Source of the DNA: a bacterium
Lineage (GTDB): Bacteria; Elusimicrobiota; Elusimicrobia; UBA1565; UBA9628
Direction: 5' to 3'
Assembly (NCBI GenBank): GCA_021796015.1
Contig: JAJYOT010000059.1
Span: forward strand, 1 to 9,877
DNA: 9,877 nucleotides
Below the pieces are notes generated by a model. It did no database searches. It saw only the letters and a list, made by a program, of their open reading frames with translations, and was not told where the DNA came from. The position numbers and the translations under genes are program-made. Numbering within the stretch: the stretch's first letter is position 1; each line of letters opens with the position of its first letter. Shown piece after piece: positions 1 to 6,535 of the stretch.

Positions 1-286
1 CTTTTGGGACTTCCTCCCGCTCTGGGAAATGTTCAATCACTCGGGAATAGGCGTAGGAGATGATGAAAATGCTGAGCGCCACCGCAAGGGCAACCAGGAT
101 GAGCAGATAATGGTTGGATCCTAGAACTCGGAAAGATTCATCAGGGCCGTAACAGGATGAAGAAAGACCGTCGGCCCCCAGCCCTATCCAGGCCAAAAAG
201 GCGACCAAGGAAATGCGGTGAAAAACTTGCGGGTCTCTGACGTCTTGCGGTTCCCCAAAGACGATGCGTTTAATTTTTTGAAACAT
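1..286 (-). CDS. APC-superfamily amino acid permease, N-terminal part, cut by window edge
   Basis: This is the first 95 codons of a membrane transporter that runs off the left edge. The start is ATG at 286, with a weak purine-rich AGAGAG about 8 nt upstream. After a short charged N-terminus (FGEPQDVRDP), residues about 25-45 read VAFLAWIGLGADGLSSSCYG, which matches the broken first membrane helix of APC/KUP-like amino acid permeases, where the unwound Gly-rich stretch binds substrate. A second hydrophobic helix spans about residues 59-80 and ends in SRVIEHFP. Family members continue here with a glycine-rich motif (FPxGGGGY). In this frame the sequence instead reads EREEVPK, while the neighbouring frame gives AGGSPK, so a one-base frameshift is likely near 19-23. 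It lies 63 bp downstream of rnd on the same strand. The substrate cannot be told from this fragment. The family call is by recognition of motifs, not a search. Confidence 0.7.
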   Translation of the reverse strand, partial: MFQKIKRIVFGEPQDVRDPQVFHRISLVAFLAWIGLGADGLSSSCYGPDESFRVLGSNHYLLILVALAVALSIFIISYAYSRVIEHFPEREEVPK

Positions 287-299
287 CGAAACTCTCTAG

Positions 300-325
300 A
301 AGCGGGCTATTTCAGAAGCTCGCTT
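300..325. repeat. Short inverted repeat between rnd and the permease
   Basis: AAGCGGGCT (300-308) and AGCTCGCTT (317-325) can form a 9-bp stem with an 8-nt loop. In plus-strand RNA the stem has one G-U pair; in minus-strand RNA that pair becomes a C-A mismatch. It lies in the 63-bp gap just upstream of the permease start. It has no T-run on the minus-strand exit side, so it is a poor terminator for rnd. It may be a processing or stability hairpin, or chance. Confidence 0.3.
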
Positions 326-349
326 TTAGAAGGCTCCAAAGTCATTATA

Positions 350-1465
350 TCATTCCTGGATAGAGGATATGAACTTAAGCAGACTTTGTTCATAGCGGTT
401 TTTCTTTAAGGCGCTGAGTGAGCGAAAGACGTCTTTTTTCTTGTTCCAAAGGGCGTGAGCGATGTCTTTAAGTTGTTCGGTTGAAAGAATTGCCGCTGGA
501 TCAAGGCCTTCTGTTTCGCCTTGGGCTTTTCTCCAGAGGCGCAATCTTTCAAAGAGGTTAATTTCCTCCGGTGGAGCGCGGCGGCTGCGGGTCTTATCGA
601 CTAAGCCAACTGGCGCTTCCGGAGACTTTTCTCCGCGCGAGACACAATCTAAAATGTGTCGGCCAAACGCTTGAAGAAGATAAGGGGTCATGCCTTTAAT
701 CTGGGAAAGCTCCGAGACGTCTTTTGGGCAGGTCTTCGCGATTTGAAGGAGGAGTTCATCATTCATAATTCGAAACCGGGCTTTGTTTTTCACTCGGGCG
801 ATTTCTTCCCGGCAGAGATAAAGCTCTTTGAGAATTCCGCGGCTTTCCGGCGCGAGATCTCGACTTCCTCTGATTTTACGATAGCCTTCGGCGTCGAAGG
901 GTCTTGTTTGCGCTTGAAGGGTGGATAAATTCTCGGAGGCTTCTTTCGCGTCTTCAAGCCGCCCGCGCTCAAGCAGGGATTTTTTTTGGATGTCGGAAAG
1001 CGAAATCAGAAAATGCGTGTCGAGTTGGGCGTAGCGCAGTTGTTCATCGCTTAAAGGCCTTTTACCCCAATCCGCTCGCTGGTGTTTTTTGCAAAGATCG
1101 ACTTGAAAATGTCTTGAGATCGCCGCTTTAAGGCCGAGTTCTTTCTCCCCAAGAAATCGCGCTGCGATCATTGTATCGAAGAGATTCTTAAATTCAAATT
1201 GATAGTCGCGTTTAAGGCATAAAACGTCATATTCACCGGCATGGAATATTTTTTCCGTGGCGGGATTGGAAAATATCTTGCCGAGAAGGGATAAATCTTG
1301 AATGGCCAAGGGGTCGATGATGTAGTCTTTGGACGAAGATGAAATTTGAATGAGGCAAACCCGTTCCCGATAGGCGTAGAAACTATCGGATTCGATGTCG
1401 ATTGCGAGTTGAGGAGAATTTTCTATTTCTCGGACGGCTTCCGTCAGTTCCTTGGGTGAGGTCAC
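350..1465 (-). CDS. rnd: Ribonuclease D (3'-5' exoribonuclease)
   Basis: This cytoplasmic DEDD-family exoribonuclease trims the 3' ends of tRNA precursors and other stable RNAs. In 371 residues from the GTG at 1465, the DEDDy motifs are in order: motif I LAIDIESDSF (D23, E25), motif II IFHAGEYD (D80) and motif III YAQLDTHF (Y145, D149). An HRDC domain follows at about 206-278, and a second HRDC-like segment at about 297-371 (FERLRLWRKAQG, ILSTEQLKDIA), the same order as in E. coli RNase D. The GTG start has no Shine-Dalgarno sequence and the reading frame stays open upstream, giving PPPWIVTSPKEL, which resembles normal RNase D N-termini. An ATG at 1499, directly after the glgP stop, would join this frame if the G-run at 1473-1481 had eight bases instead of nine. 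The true product is therefore probably about 382 residues. It is likely co-transcribed with glgP. Confidence 0.9.
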   Translation of the reverse strand: MTSPKELTEAVREIENSPQLAIDIESDSFYAYRERVCLIQISSSSKDYIIDPLAIQDLSLLGKIFSNPATEKIFHAGEYDVLCLKRDYQFEFKNLFDTMIAARFLGEKELGLKAAISRHFQVDLCKKHQRADWGKRPLSDEQLRYAQLDTHFLISLSDIQKKSLLERGRLEDAKEASENLSTLQAQTRPFDAEGYRKIRGSRDLAPESRGILKELYLCREEIARVKNKARFRIMNDELLLQIAKTCPKDVSELSQIKGMTPYLLQAFGRHILDCVSRGEKSPEAPVGLVDKTRSRRAPPEEINLFERLRLWRKAQGETEGLDPAAILSTEQLKDIAHALWNKKKDVFRSLSALKKNRYEQSLLKFISSIQE

Positions 1466-1472
1466 GATCCAA

Positions 1473-1481
1473 GGGGGGGGG
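1473..1481. repeat. Homopolymer run of nine G (C9 in the sense strand of rnd)
   Basis: Nine consecutive G lie between the glgP stop codon and the GTG at 1465. Read on the minus strand, the run sits 18 nt into the frame opened by the ATG at 1499. With nine C that frame stops after about 39 codons. With eight it continues straight into RNase D. The run is thus a switch point, either by slipped-strand mutation or as a sequencing/assembly length error. Confidence 0.8.
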
Positions 1482-1499
1482 AATTTCGAGGTTTCCCAT

Positions 1500-3647
1500 T
1501 TAGGATTGGTTTCTCAGTGGGGCAAGAACGCGTTCAAAAGCCTTGGAATAGAATTTTTCCGCGTATTCCTTGACCATCCTCTGAGCGGAAAAGCGTGGGG
1601 CGGAAGTTCGGATGGATTCTTTCATGACCTTCACCCATCCGTGAGGAATGGAGTCGGAATCGCGGTCGTAAAAGAGAGGAATGATTTGTGACTCAAGCGT
1701 CTGATAAATTTTATTGGCCTCCTCCGCGTTTCTGTCGGAGGATTCTTGTCCAATACCTTCAATTCCCCAGCCGTTGGTCCCGGTGAAACCTTCTTCCCAC
1801 CAGCCGTCTAAAATGCTGAGATTGGGGACTCCATTGGCGGCCGCTTTTTGCCCGCTAGTTCCGCAGGCTTCAAGCGGGGGAATGGGATTATTGAGCCATA
1901 GATCGCAACCTTGCACCAAATATCGAGCCAACTGCATATCATAGTCCTCGACAAACGAGACATGACCGGCAAAAGCAGGGTCTTTTGCAAGATGAAAAAT
2001 TTGTTGAATCAGGGCTTTCCCATTGTCATCGGCGGGATGCGCCTTGCCTGCGAAAATAAACTGAACAGGGCGGGCGGAGTCAAGAATAATGCGCTTCAAT
2101 CGTTCGATGTCGTGGAAGATGAGATTGGCTCTTTTATAGGTGGCAAACCTTCGGGCAAATCCGATAGTCAGAACCTCTCGGTCAAGGAGCGCTCCCTGGG
2201 CCAATATTTGACTTGGATCCGCGCCCTCTTGCCAGCGGGATTTCAGCCGATGTTCGAGAATGCTTAAAAGTCTTCCTTTGGCTCTGAGATGAGCGCGCCA
2301 AATTTCTTCATCCGGAATGCCGGCGATGCTTTCCCAAAAGCCGGGGTTGTCCTGGGCTTTGACCCAATGGATGCCGAGCCGCAAGTTGAAGAGTTGTTGG
2401 AGGTCGGATTGGACCCAAAATCCGAGATGGACTCCGTTGGTGATAGAATCAATGGGGACATCGTGAAGTTTTTTTTCCGGCCATAATTTATGCCACATCT
2501 CACGGGAAACTTGGCCATGCCTTTTGCTGACCGCGTTTTTATGCCCTGCCAATTTTAAGGCCAAGGCCGTCATATTCCAACCGGCTTCATTGGGAGATTG
2601 GCCCAATTCCAGAAATTGTTCCTGCGTGAGATTGAGTTCGTTGATATAGTCCTGAAAAAAGGGCATTAAAAGCTGCGTTTCAAAGACGTCGTGACCGGCG
2701 GGAACCGGGGTGTGGGTCGTAAAAAGGGTTTCATGAGCAATCTCGTTTTTTGCTTCATCAAGAGACAGGCCGGAAATGATTTTTTCTCGTAGAAGTTCCA
2801 CGAACAAGAAGGAGGCGTGTCCCTCATTGGCGTGGAAAAAAGCCGCGGGAATGCCTAGAAATCTTAACAGCCTGAGGCCTCCAATGCCTAGAACGATTTC
2901 TTGCTTGAGGCGCATGCTTCGGTCTCCGCCGTAAAGCTGGGTCGTGATATCGCGGTCGGTGGGAGAATTCCCATCAATGTTAGTGTCCATTAAATAAAGA
3001 GACACTCGTCCGATATGAACCAACCAAACGGCGATTTTAAGTTTCCAGGAACCAAGCGAGAAGTCGAAAATAACATGTTCCCCATTAGGACGGCACAAAG
3101 GTAAAATAGGGGCATGATCCCAATTGAGATCGTGATAGACGTTTTGTTGCCAGCCGTCAGAGCCCAGTCTTTGCGTGACGTAACCCTTGGGATACATAAA
3201 GCCAACCCCGACCAAGGGGAGGTTGAGATCAGAAGCCGATTTGAGGTGATCTCCGGCTAGAATGCCCAGACCTCCGGAATAAAGAGGCAGAGACGCATGG
3301 AGGCCGAATTCAGCGGAAAAGTACGCGATGGCTTTATCCCGGGCGTCAGCGCCGAAGCGCCTTTCGGACCAAGTGTCCGAGCAACTGGTGTCATGATCAA
3401 AGGCGTCCACGACCTGATCGTAATGCGCCAGAAACCGCTGGTTGTCCGCTAATTGAATGAGTTTGTCTTTTGATCGTTTGAGAAGAAGAACGGGATTGTG
3501 ATTGGAGGATTCCCACAAAATAGGGTCGATTTCTCTAAAGAGGAATCGTGCATCGTGATGCCAGGACCACCAGAGGTTATAGGCCAAATCTTTGAGCCTG
3601 GACAGTCTTTGCGGAAGCGCGAGTTCTTGATGATTTTGAGGGTTCAT
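1500..3647 (-). CDS. glgP: Alpha-glucan (glycogen/maltodextrin) phosphorylase
   Basis: This GT35-family enzyme is pyridoxal-phosphate dependent and releases glucose-1-phosphate from alpha-1,4-glucan ends in the cytoplasm. The 715 residues begin with a DUF3417-type region (about 10-110; LAYNLWWSWHHDARFLFREI), typical of the shorter bacterial/archaeal phosphorylases of the Thermotoga type, not the E. coli GlgP/MalP type. Then come AYFSAEFGLHASLPLYSGGLG (about 108-128), HANEGHASF, THTPVPAGHDVF and SITNGVHLGFWV. The PLP site is ACGTSGQKAAANG, with K601 as the probable Schiff-base lysine. The ATG at 3647 has no clear Shine-Dalgarno sequence; it follows the rocD stop by 29 bp. The stop TAA at 1502-1500 abuts an ATG for rnd. 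It appears intact. No other glycogen genes are visible nearby, so the physiological glucan is unknown. Confidence 0.93.
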   Translation of the reverse strand: MNPQNHQELALPQRLSRLKDLAYNLWWSWHHDARFLFREIDPILWESSNHNPVLLLKRSKDKLIQLADNQRFLAHYDQVVDAFDHDTSCSDTWSERRFGADARDKAIAYFSAEFGLHASLPLYSGGLGILAGDHLKSASDLNLPLVGVGFMYPKGYVTQRLGSDGWQQNVYHDLNWDHAPILPLCRPNGEHVIFDFSLGSWKLKIAVWLVHIGRVSLYLMDTNIDGNSPTDRDITTQLYGGDRSMRLKQEIVLGIGGLRLLRFLGIPAAFFHANEGHASFLFVELLREKIISGLSLDEAKNEIAHETLFTTHTPVPAGHDVFETQLLMPFFQDYINELNLTQEQFLELGQSPNEAGWNMTALALKLAGHKNAVSKRHGQVSREMWHKLWPEKKLHDVPIDSITNGVHLGFWVQSDLQQLFNLRLGIHWVKAQDNPGFWESIAGIPDEEIWRAHLRAKGRLLSILEHRLKSRWQEGADPSQILAQGALLDREVLTIGFARRFATYKRANLIFHDIERLKRIILDSARPVQFIFAGKAHPADDNGKALIQQIFHLAKDPAFAGHVSFVEDYDMQLARYLVQGCDLWLNNPIPPLEACGTSGQKAAANGVPNLSILDGWWEEGFTGTNGWGIEGIGQESSDRNAEEANKIYQTLESQIIPLFYDRDSDSIPHGWVKVMKESIRTSAPRFSAQRMVKEYAEKFYSKAFERVLAPLRNQS

Positions 3648-3676
3648 TGGAAATTCATTCTACAAAAATTTCAACG

Positions 3677-4870
3677 CTATGACAGAGCGCCCTTAATGAG
3701 TTCGAAGGCTTCTTGAATTTGGGCTTTAGTGATGATGAGTGGCGGAGCAAAACGAATGGTTTTTTCATGAGTTTCCTTGGCTAAGACTCCATTTTTCGCG
3801 AGGGTTTCGCATAAGGGACGGGCTGGTATTTTAAGCTCAACTCCGATCAGTAGGCCTCTGCCGCGAATCTCCTGAATGAAGTCTAATTTGAGGGTTTTGA
3901 GCAAACTCTTAAAATATTCTCCTGTCGCGGCCGCTTTTTGGGACAATTTTTCCCGCACGATGACCTTGAGGGCTGCAAGGCCGATGGAAGAAGCCAAAGG
4001 GTTTCCCCCAAAGGTGCTGCCGTGTTTTCCCGCGGTGAATAAATCCATGATATCTGAACGGGCGGCAACGGCGGAAATAGGGTAAAGCCCTCCTGAAAGG
4101 GCTTTACCTAAAATGACCAGATCAGCGCGAACATTCTCGTGATCGCAGCAGAAGAGCTTTCCCGTTCGTCCAAGCCCGGTCTGTATTTCATCAGCGCACA
4201 TAAGAACGTTATGTTTGGAACAGAGAGCGCGAATTTCCTTGAGGTATCCCGGGGGCGGAATCAGAACGCCAGCTTCTCCTTGGAGAGGTTCAAAAAGGAA
4301 ACCGCAAGTGTTGGGAGTAATCGCCGATTGGAGAGACTTTATGGAACCATGTTTGATTTCAATAAACCCGGGCGTTTTGGGGCCAAAACCATCGTAGGAA
4401 TTGGGATCGGAGGAGAACCCGACAATCGTGGTCGTTCTGCCGTGAAAATTATCGCGGCAGACGATAATCTCGGCCCGATCCTTGGGAATTTTCTTGACCT
4501 GGTATCCCCAGAGGCGCATGGCTTTAATCGCGGTTTCAACCGCCTCGGCGCCGGAATTCATGAGAATGGCTTTATCTTGTTTTGTCAGGCGGCAAATTTC
4601 CTTAAGTAAAGGACCCATGAGCGTGTTATGAAAGGCGCGCGAGGTCAAAGTGAGATGATTAAGCTGAGTCTTCGCCGCGGCGATAATTTTAGGATGATTG
4701 TGTCCTTGATTAAGAGCGGAATAGGCCGAGAGCATATCGAAATAACGTTTTCCATTAACGTCCCAAACATAGACCCCTTTGCCTTTTTTAAGCACGATCG
4801 GGAGTGGGTGATAATTGGGCGCTCCGTAACGGCGATCAAGAGAGATGAAATGTTGGTCTAACCGGCTCAT
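3677..4870 (-). CDS. rocD: Ornithine aminotransferase
   Basis: This class III PLP aminotransferase moves the delta-amino group of ornithine to 2-oxoglutarate, giving glutamate semialdehyde/pyrroline-5-carboxylate. It links arginine and proline metabolism in the cytoplasm. The 397 residues match the usual length. Seen in order: APNYHPLPIVLKKGKGVYVWD near the N-terminus (a signature of ornithine over acetylornithine aminotransferases), AYSALNQGHNHP, MNSGAEAVETAIK (about 104-116), RDNFHGRT (about 139-146), FEPLQGEAGV, CADEIQTGLGRTGK with the cofactor-binding D227, and LGKALSGGLYPISAV with the Schiff-base lysine K256. HGSTFGGNPLA follows. The ATG at 4870 begins 5 nt after the stop of the upstream unknown gene, so translation is probably coupled. 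An acetylornithine or related omega-aminotransferase is the main alternative, less likely given the N-terminal motif. No arginase or proC gene is in view. Confidence 0.9.
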   Translation of the reverse strand: MSRLDQHFISLDRRYGAPNYHPLPIVLKKGKGVYVWDVNGKRYFDMLSAYSALNQGHNHPKIIAAAKTQLNHLTLTSRAFHNTLMGPLLKEICRLTKQDKAILMNSGAEAVETAIKAMRLWGYQVKKIPKDRAEIIVCRDNFHGRTTTIVGFSSDPNSYDGFGPKTPGFIEIKHGSIKSLQSAITPNTCGFLFEPLQGEAGVLIPPPGYLKEIRALCSKHNVLMCADEIQTGLGRTGKLFCCDHENVRADLVILGKALSGGLYPISAVAARSDIMDLFTAGKHGSTFGGNPLASSIGLAALKVIVREKLSQKAAATGEYFKSLLKTLKLDFIQEIRGRGLLIGVELKIPARPLCETLAKNGVLAKETHEKTIRFAPPLIITKAQIQEAFELIKGALS

Positions 4871-4875
4871 GGAGA

Positions 4876-5676
4876 CTACTGCCCGTTTCCTTGGGCCTGG
4901 GGGAGAACATTTTGAAGTTGCTGCATCTGGGTGTTGACGGAATTCATAATCGCCTTTTGATCGGCTTGAGGCGATTGGCCGCCTAGAGAACTAAATAAGC
5001 CTGGTGGCAACCCCAGGGCTTGAGAAACGTTGGAGGCCACTCCCTTGACGGTGTTATTTTGACTGAGAACGCTCACTCCTACGGACATAAACTCCGGCGG
5101 GGCTTGATGAATGGCGTCTTGGGCGAATTGCCGAATCTCCGGGTGCTTGGCGTATTTCTTTACAAGTATTCCAAAATTTGGGGAGGCGGACAAGCCTTTG
5201 AGAAACGCAATGGGATCATGGTTTCTCATGTAGTTGTCATTGAGCTTTTTAAGGTCGGGATAGCTCATCCAATCGCGCCCGTATTGCTGGATAACCGGAT
5301 ACTTGCGGGTGTAGGCCATGGCCAAGGCCTGAACCTTGCCCTCATTGGCGCGGCAAAGAGCGGTGAATTGTTCGGCTAAAGTTTGTGCGGCGGAGGGTTT
5401 GGCTTTGTCGCCGCTAAAAAGCCCTGGGAGGACGCCCTTGATCATGGCAAGCCCGGATTGATTGGTTTGAGAGACGGATGAAGAAGGCGTTGAAGAGGCG
5501 CTGGAAGCGGATTCTTTAGGCAGAGAGGTGACGTTAAATTCAGAATTGGATATATTGAGTGGATGATTTTCCTCTTTTGAGAAATAAAAAATAGCGGCTC
5601 CCGCGCCGATGAAAATAATCAGCGCCAATAATCCCCAAAAGCCGCTCCCTTTTTTCTGTCTTTGCGAATCTTCCAT
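4876..5676 (-). CDS. Unrecognised membrane-anchored protein
   Basis: I do not recognise this 266-residue protein. It has a basic, charged N-terminus (MEDSQRQKKGSG), one hydrophobic helix at about 13-32 (a signal anchor, so the rest is probably outside the cytoplasmic membrane), and a Ser/Thr-rich flexible linker at about 43-75. A folded, mostly helical region at about 95-220 contains WMSYPDLKKLNDNYMRNHDP and LVKKYAKHPEIRQFAQDAIH. The tail is Gln/Asn-rich (MQQLQNVLPQAQGNGQ). The pentapeptide PGLFS occurs twice, at 84-88 and 225-229, each followed by a polar stretch, flanking the helical region. There are no cysteine pairs or enzyme motifs that I can name (one Cys, at 108). It starts 6 nt after the response regulator stop and ends 5 nt before rocD, so it is expressed with both. 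The ATG at 5676 lacks a strong Shine-Dalgarno sequence. Confidence 0.75.
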   Translation of the reverse strand: MEDSQRQKKGSGFWGLLALIIFIGAGAAIFYFSKEENHPLNISNSEFNVTSLPKESASSASSTPSSSVSQTNQSGLAMIKGVLPGLFSGDKAKPSAAQTLAEQFTALCRANEGKVQALAMAYTRKYPVIQQYGRDWMSYPDLKKLNDNYMRNHDPIAFLKGLSASPNFGILVKKYAKHPEIRQFAQDAIHQAPPEFMSVGVSVLSQNNTVKGVASNVSQALGLPPGLFSSLGGQSPQADQKAIMNSVNTQMQQLQNVLPQAQGNGQ

Positions 5677-5682
5677 TTGACT

Positions 5683-6429
5683 TTACGCTCCATCGGTCTC
5701 TTTTTCAGCGGAGATAATTCCCAGGTCGATTCCCTTGACCACCGCTTCTGTTCGATTGGCGACGCCGAGTTTTTGGAACATATTATTAAGGTGATTCTTT
5801 ACGGTCTTTACGCTGAGACTGAGCTTAACTGCGATCTCTTTGTTCGATTGTCCTCTTCCCAACAGCGCTAAAATTTTGACCTCCATCCGGGTTAAGGCGA
5901 CCAGAGACGAGTCGGGGATGGCGTTATTAGCCTTTCTCAGACTATCCATCAATCGGCTCATAACCGGTTGCGGAATCATAACGTTTTTGTTGGCGAAGGC
6001 TTTGAGCGCGTTGACCAGCTCGTAAGAGGGAAGCATTTTTGAGAGATAACCGTTGGCTCCGGCTTGAATGGCTTCCATGACATGGGATTCATCCTCGAAA
6101 GACGACAAAATGAGGACGTTTGTGCGCGGGCATTCTTTATGAATTTGCCGCGCGGCCTGAATGCCGTCCATGTGTGGGAGCTTGATGTCGAGTAAAATCA
6201 CATTAGGTTTAAGGGTCTTGACCAGTTTCAATGCCTCTTTCCCATCCGCGGCTTCCCCGATGACTTCAATGGTTTTCTCATCGGCGAGCATATCTTTAAT
6301 CCCTTCTCGGAAAAGAGTTTGATCATCGGCAATGATGACCCTTACCTTCCCGTTGCTTTTATTATTAGAAGATGCGTTGGGTTTTTTCGAGGCAGATTTT
6401 TTCTTTTTTGCGTTTTTTCGGATTGCCAT
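5683..6429 (-). CDS. NarL/FixJ-family response regulator (REC + LuxR-type HTH)
   Basis: This is a two-component transcription factor. The receiver domain spans about 29-145: acidic pair D35-D36 in IIADDQTLFREG, phospho-acceptor D81 in VILLDIKLPHMDG, switch Ser at about 109 in ILSSFED, and conserved Lys at about 131 in GYLSKM. A LuxR-type helix-turn-helix lies at about 180-233 (LTRMEVKILALLGRGQSNKEIA, then SVKTVKNHLNNMFQKLGVANRTEAV). The domain set and spacing are standard. An unusual N-terminal extension, about residues 1-28, is rich in Lys, Ser and Asn. No ATG, GTG or TTG in frame lies between it and the receiver domain, so the start at 6429 is needed. No histidine kinase is adjacent, making it an orphan here. 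It heads the minus-strand gene run and diverges from htpX. A perfect 7-bp inverted repeat lies just upstream and may be its own operator. Confidence 0.93.
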   Translation of the reverse strand: MAIRKNAKKKKSASKKPNASSNNKSNGKVRVIIADDQTLFREGIKDMLADEKTIEVIGEAADGKEALKLVKTLKPNVILLDIKLPHMDGIQAARQIHKECPRTNVLILSSFEDESHVMEAIQAGANGYLSKMLPSYELVNALKAFANKNVMIPQPVMSRLMDSLRKANNAIPDSSLVALTRMEVKILALLGRGQSNKEIAVKLSLSVKTVKNHLNNMFQKLGVANRTEAVVKGIDLGIISAEKETDGA

Positions 6430-6435
6430 ATACCA

Positions 6436-6458
6436 ATGATTCTAACATATTGAATCAT
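6436..6458. promoter_or_regulatory. Inverted repeat, candidate operator for the response regulator
   Basis: ATGATTC (6436-6442) and GAATCAT (6452-6458) form a perfect 7-bp inverted repeat with a 9-bp AT-rich spacer. It lies 7 bp from the response regulator start codon, between a TATACT -10-like box and that codon, where a bound dimer would block transcription. Dimeric HTH proteins commonly bind such sites; binding by the neighbouring regulator is inference. A weak mRNA hairpin is the alternative. Confidence 0.45.
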
Positions 6459-6466
6459 CGCAAAAT

Positions 6467-6472
6467 AGTATA
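6467..6472 (-). promoter_or_regulatory. Possible -10 box for the response regulator operon
   Basis: Read on the minus strand, the bases give TATACT, five of six matches to the sigma-70 -10 consensus, about 38 bp from the start codon. No convincing -35 hexamer sits 16-18 bp upstream. The position would put transcription start at about 6460, just before the inverted repeat at 6436-6458. The overlapping plus-strand bases (6469-6474, TATAAT) could instead serve htpX. Confidence 0.3.
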
Positions 6473-6493
6473 ATGAAATTAGAGTAGTGGTTT

Positions 6494-6499
6494 TATAAT
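6494..6499 (+). promoter_or_regulatory. Possible -10 box for htpX
   Basis: A perfect TATAAT within an AT-rich stretch, 36 bp upstream of the htpX ATG, would give a leader of about 30 nt that includes the Shine-Dalgarno site. No good -35 box is visible at normal spacing, so it may depend on an activator or an alternative sigma factor, or be chance in AT-rich DNA. A second TATAAT on the plus strand is at 6469-6474. Confidence 0.35.
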
Positions 6500-6524
6500 T
6501 TAAAGTCCGTTCGGTTAAAGTTTT

Positions 6525-6530
6525 GGGAGG
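6525..6530 (+). promoter_or_regulatory. Ribosome binding site of htpX
   Basis: GGGAGG lies 5 nt before the ATG at 6536. It is the clearest Shine-Dalgarno sequence in the window; most neighbouring genes have weak ones or depend on overlap with the upstream gene. Confidence 0.75.
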
Positions 6531-6535
6531 TTTCC

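Noticed and set aside
300..325. Hairpin as terminator of rnd
   Set aside because: On the minus strand the stem has a mismatch and is followed by CTAGAG, not a T-run; kept only as an inverted repeat.
218..409. 63-codon plus-strand open frame at the left end
   Set aside because: Overlaps the permease start and the rnd end on the other strand; no ribosome site and no family resemblance.
1911..2267. 118-codon plus-strand open frame
   Set aside because: Antisense to well-conserved glgP sequence; no motifs.
4139..4609. 156-codon plus-strand open frame
   Set aside because: It lies wholly antisense to rocD, whose active-site motifs are intact in the opposite frame; no domain or ribosome site seen.
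5020..5379. 119-codon plus-strand open frame opposite the unknown gene
   Set aside because: The minus-strand frame has a coherent anchor-linker-domain layout and operon spacing; the plus frame has none. Because the minus gene is also unrecognised, I hold this with slightly less certainty.
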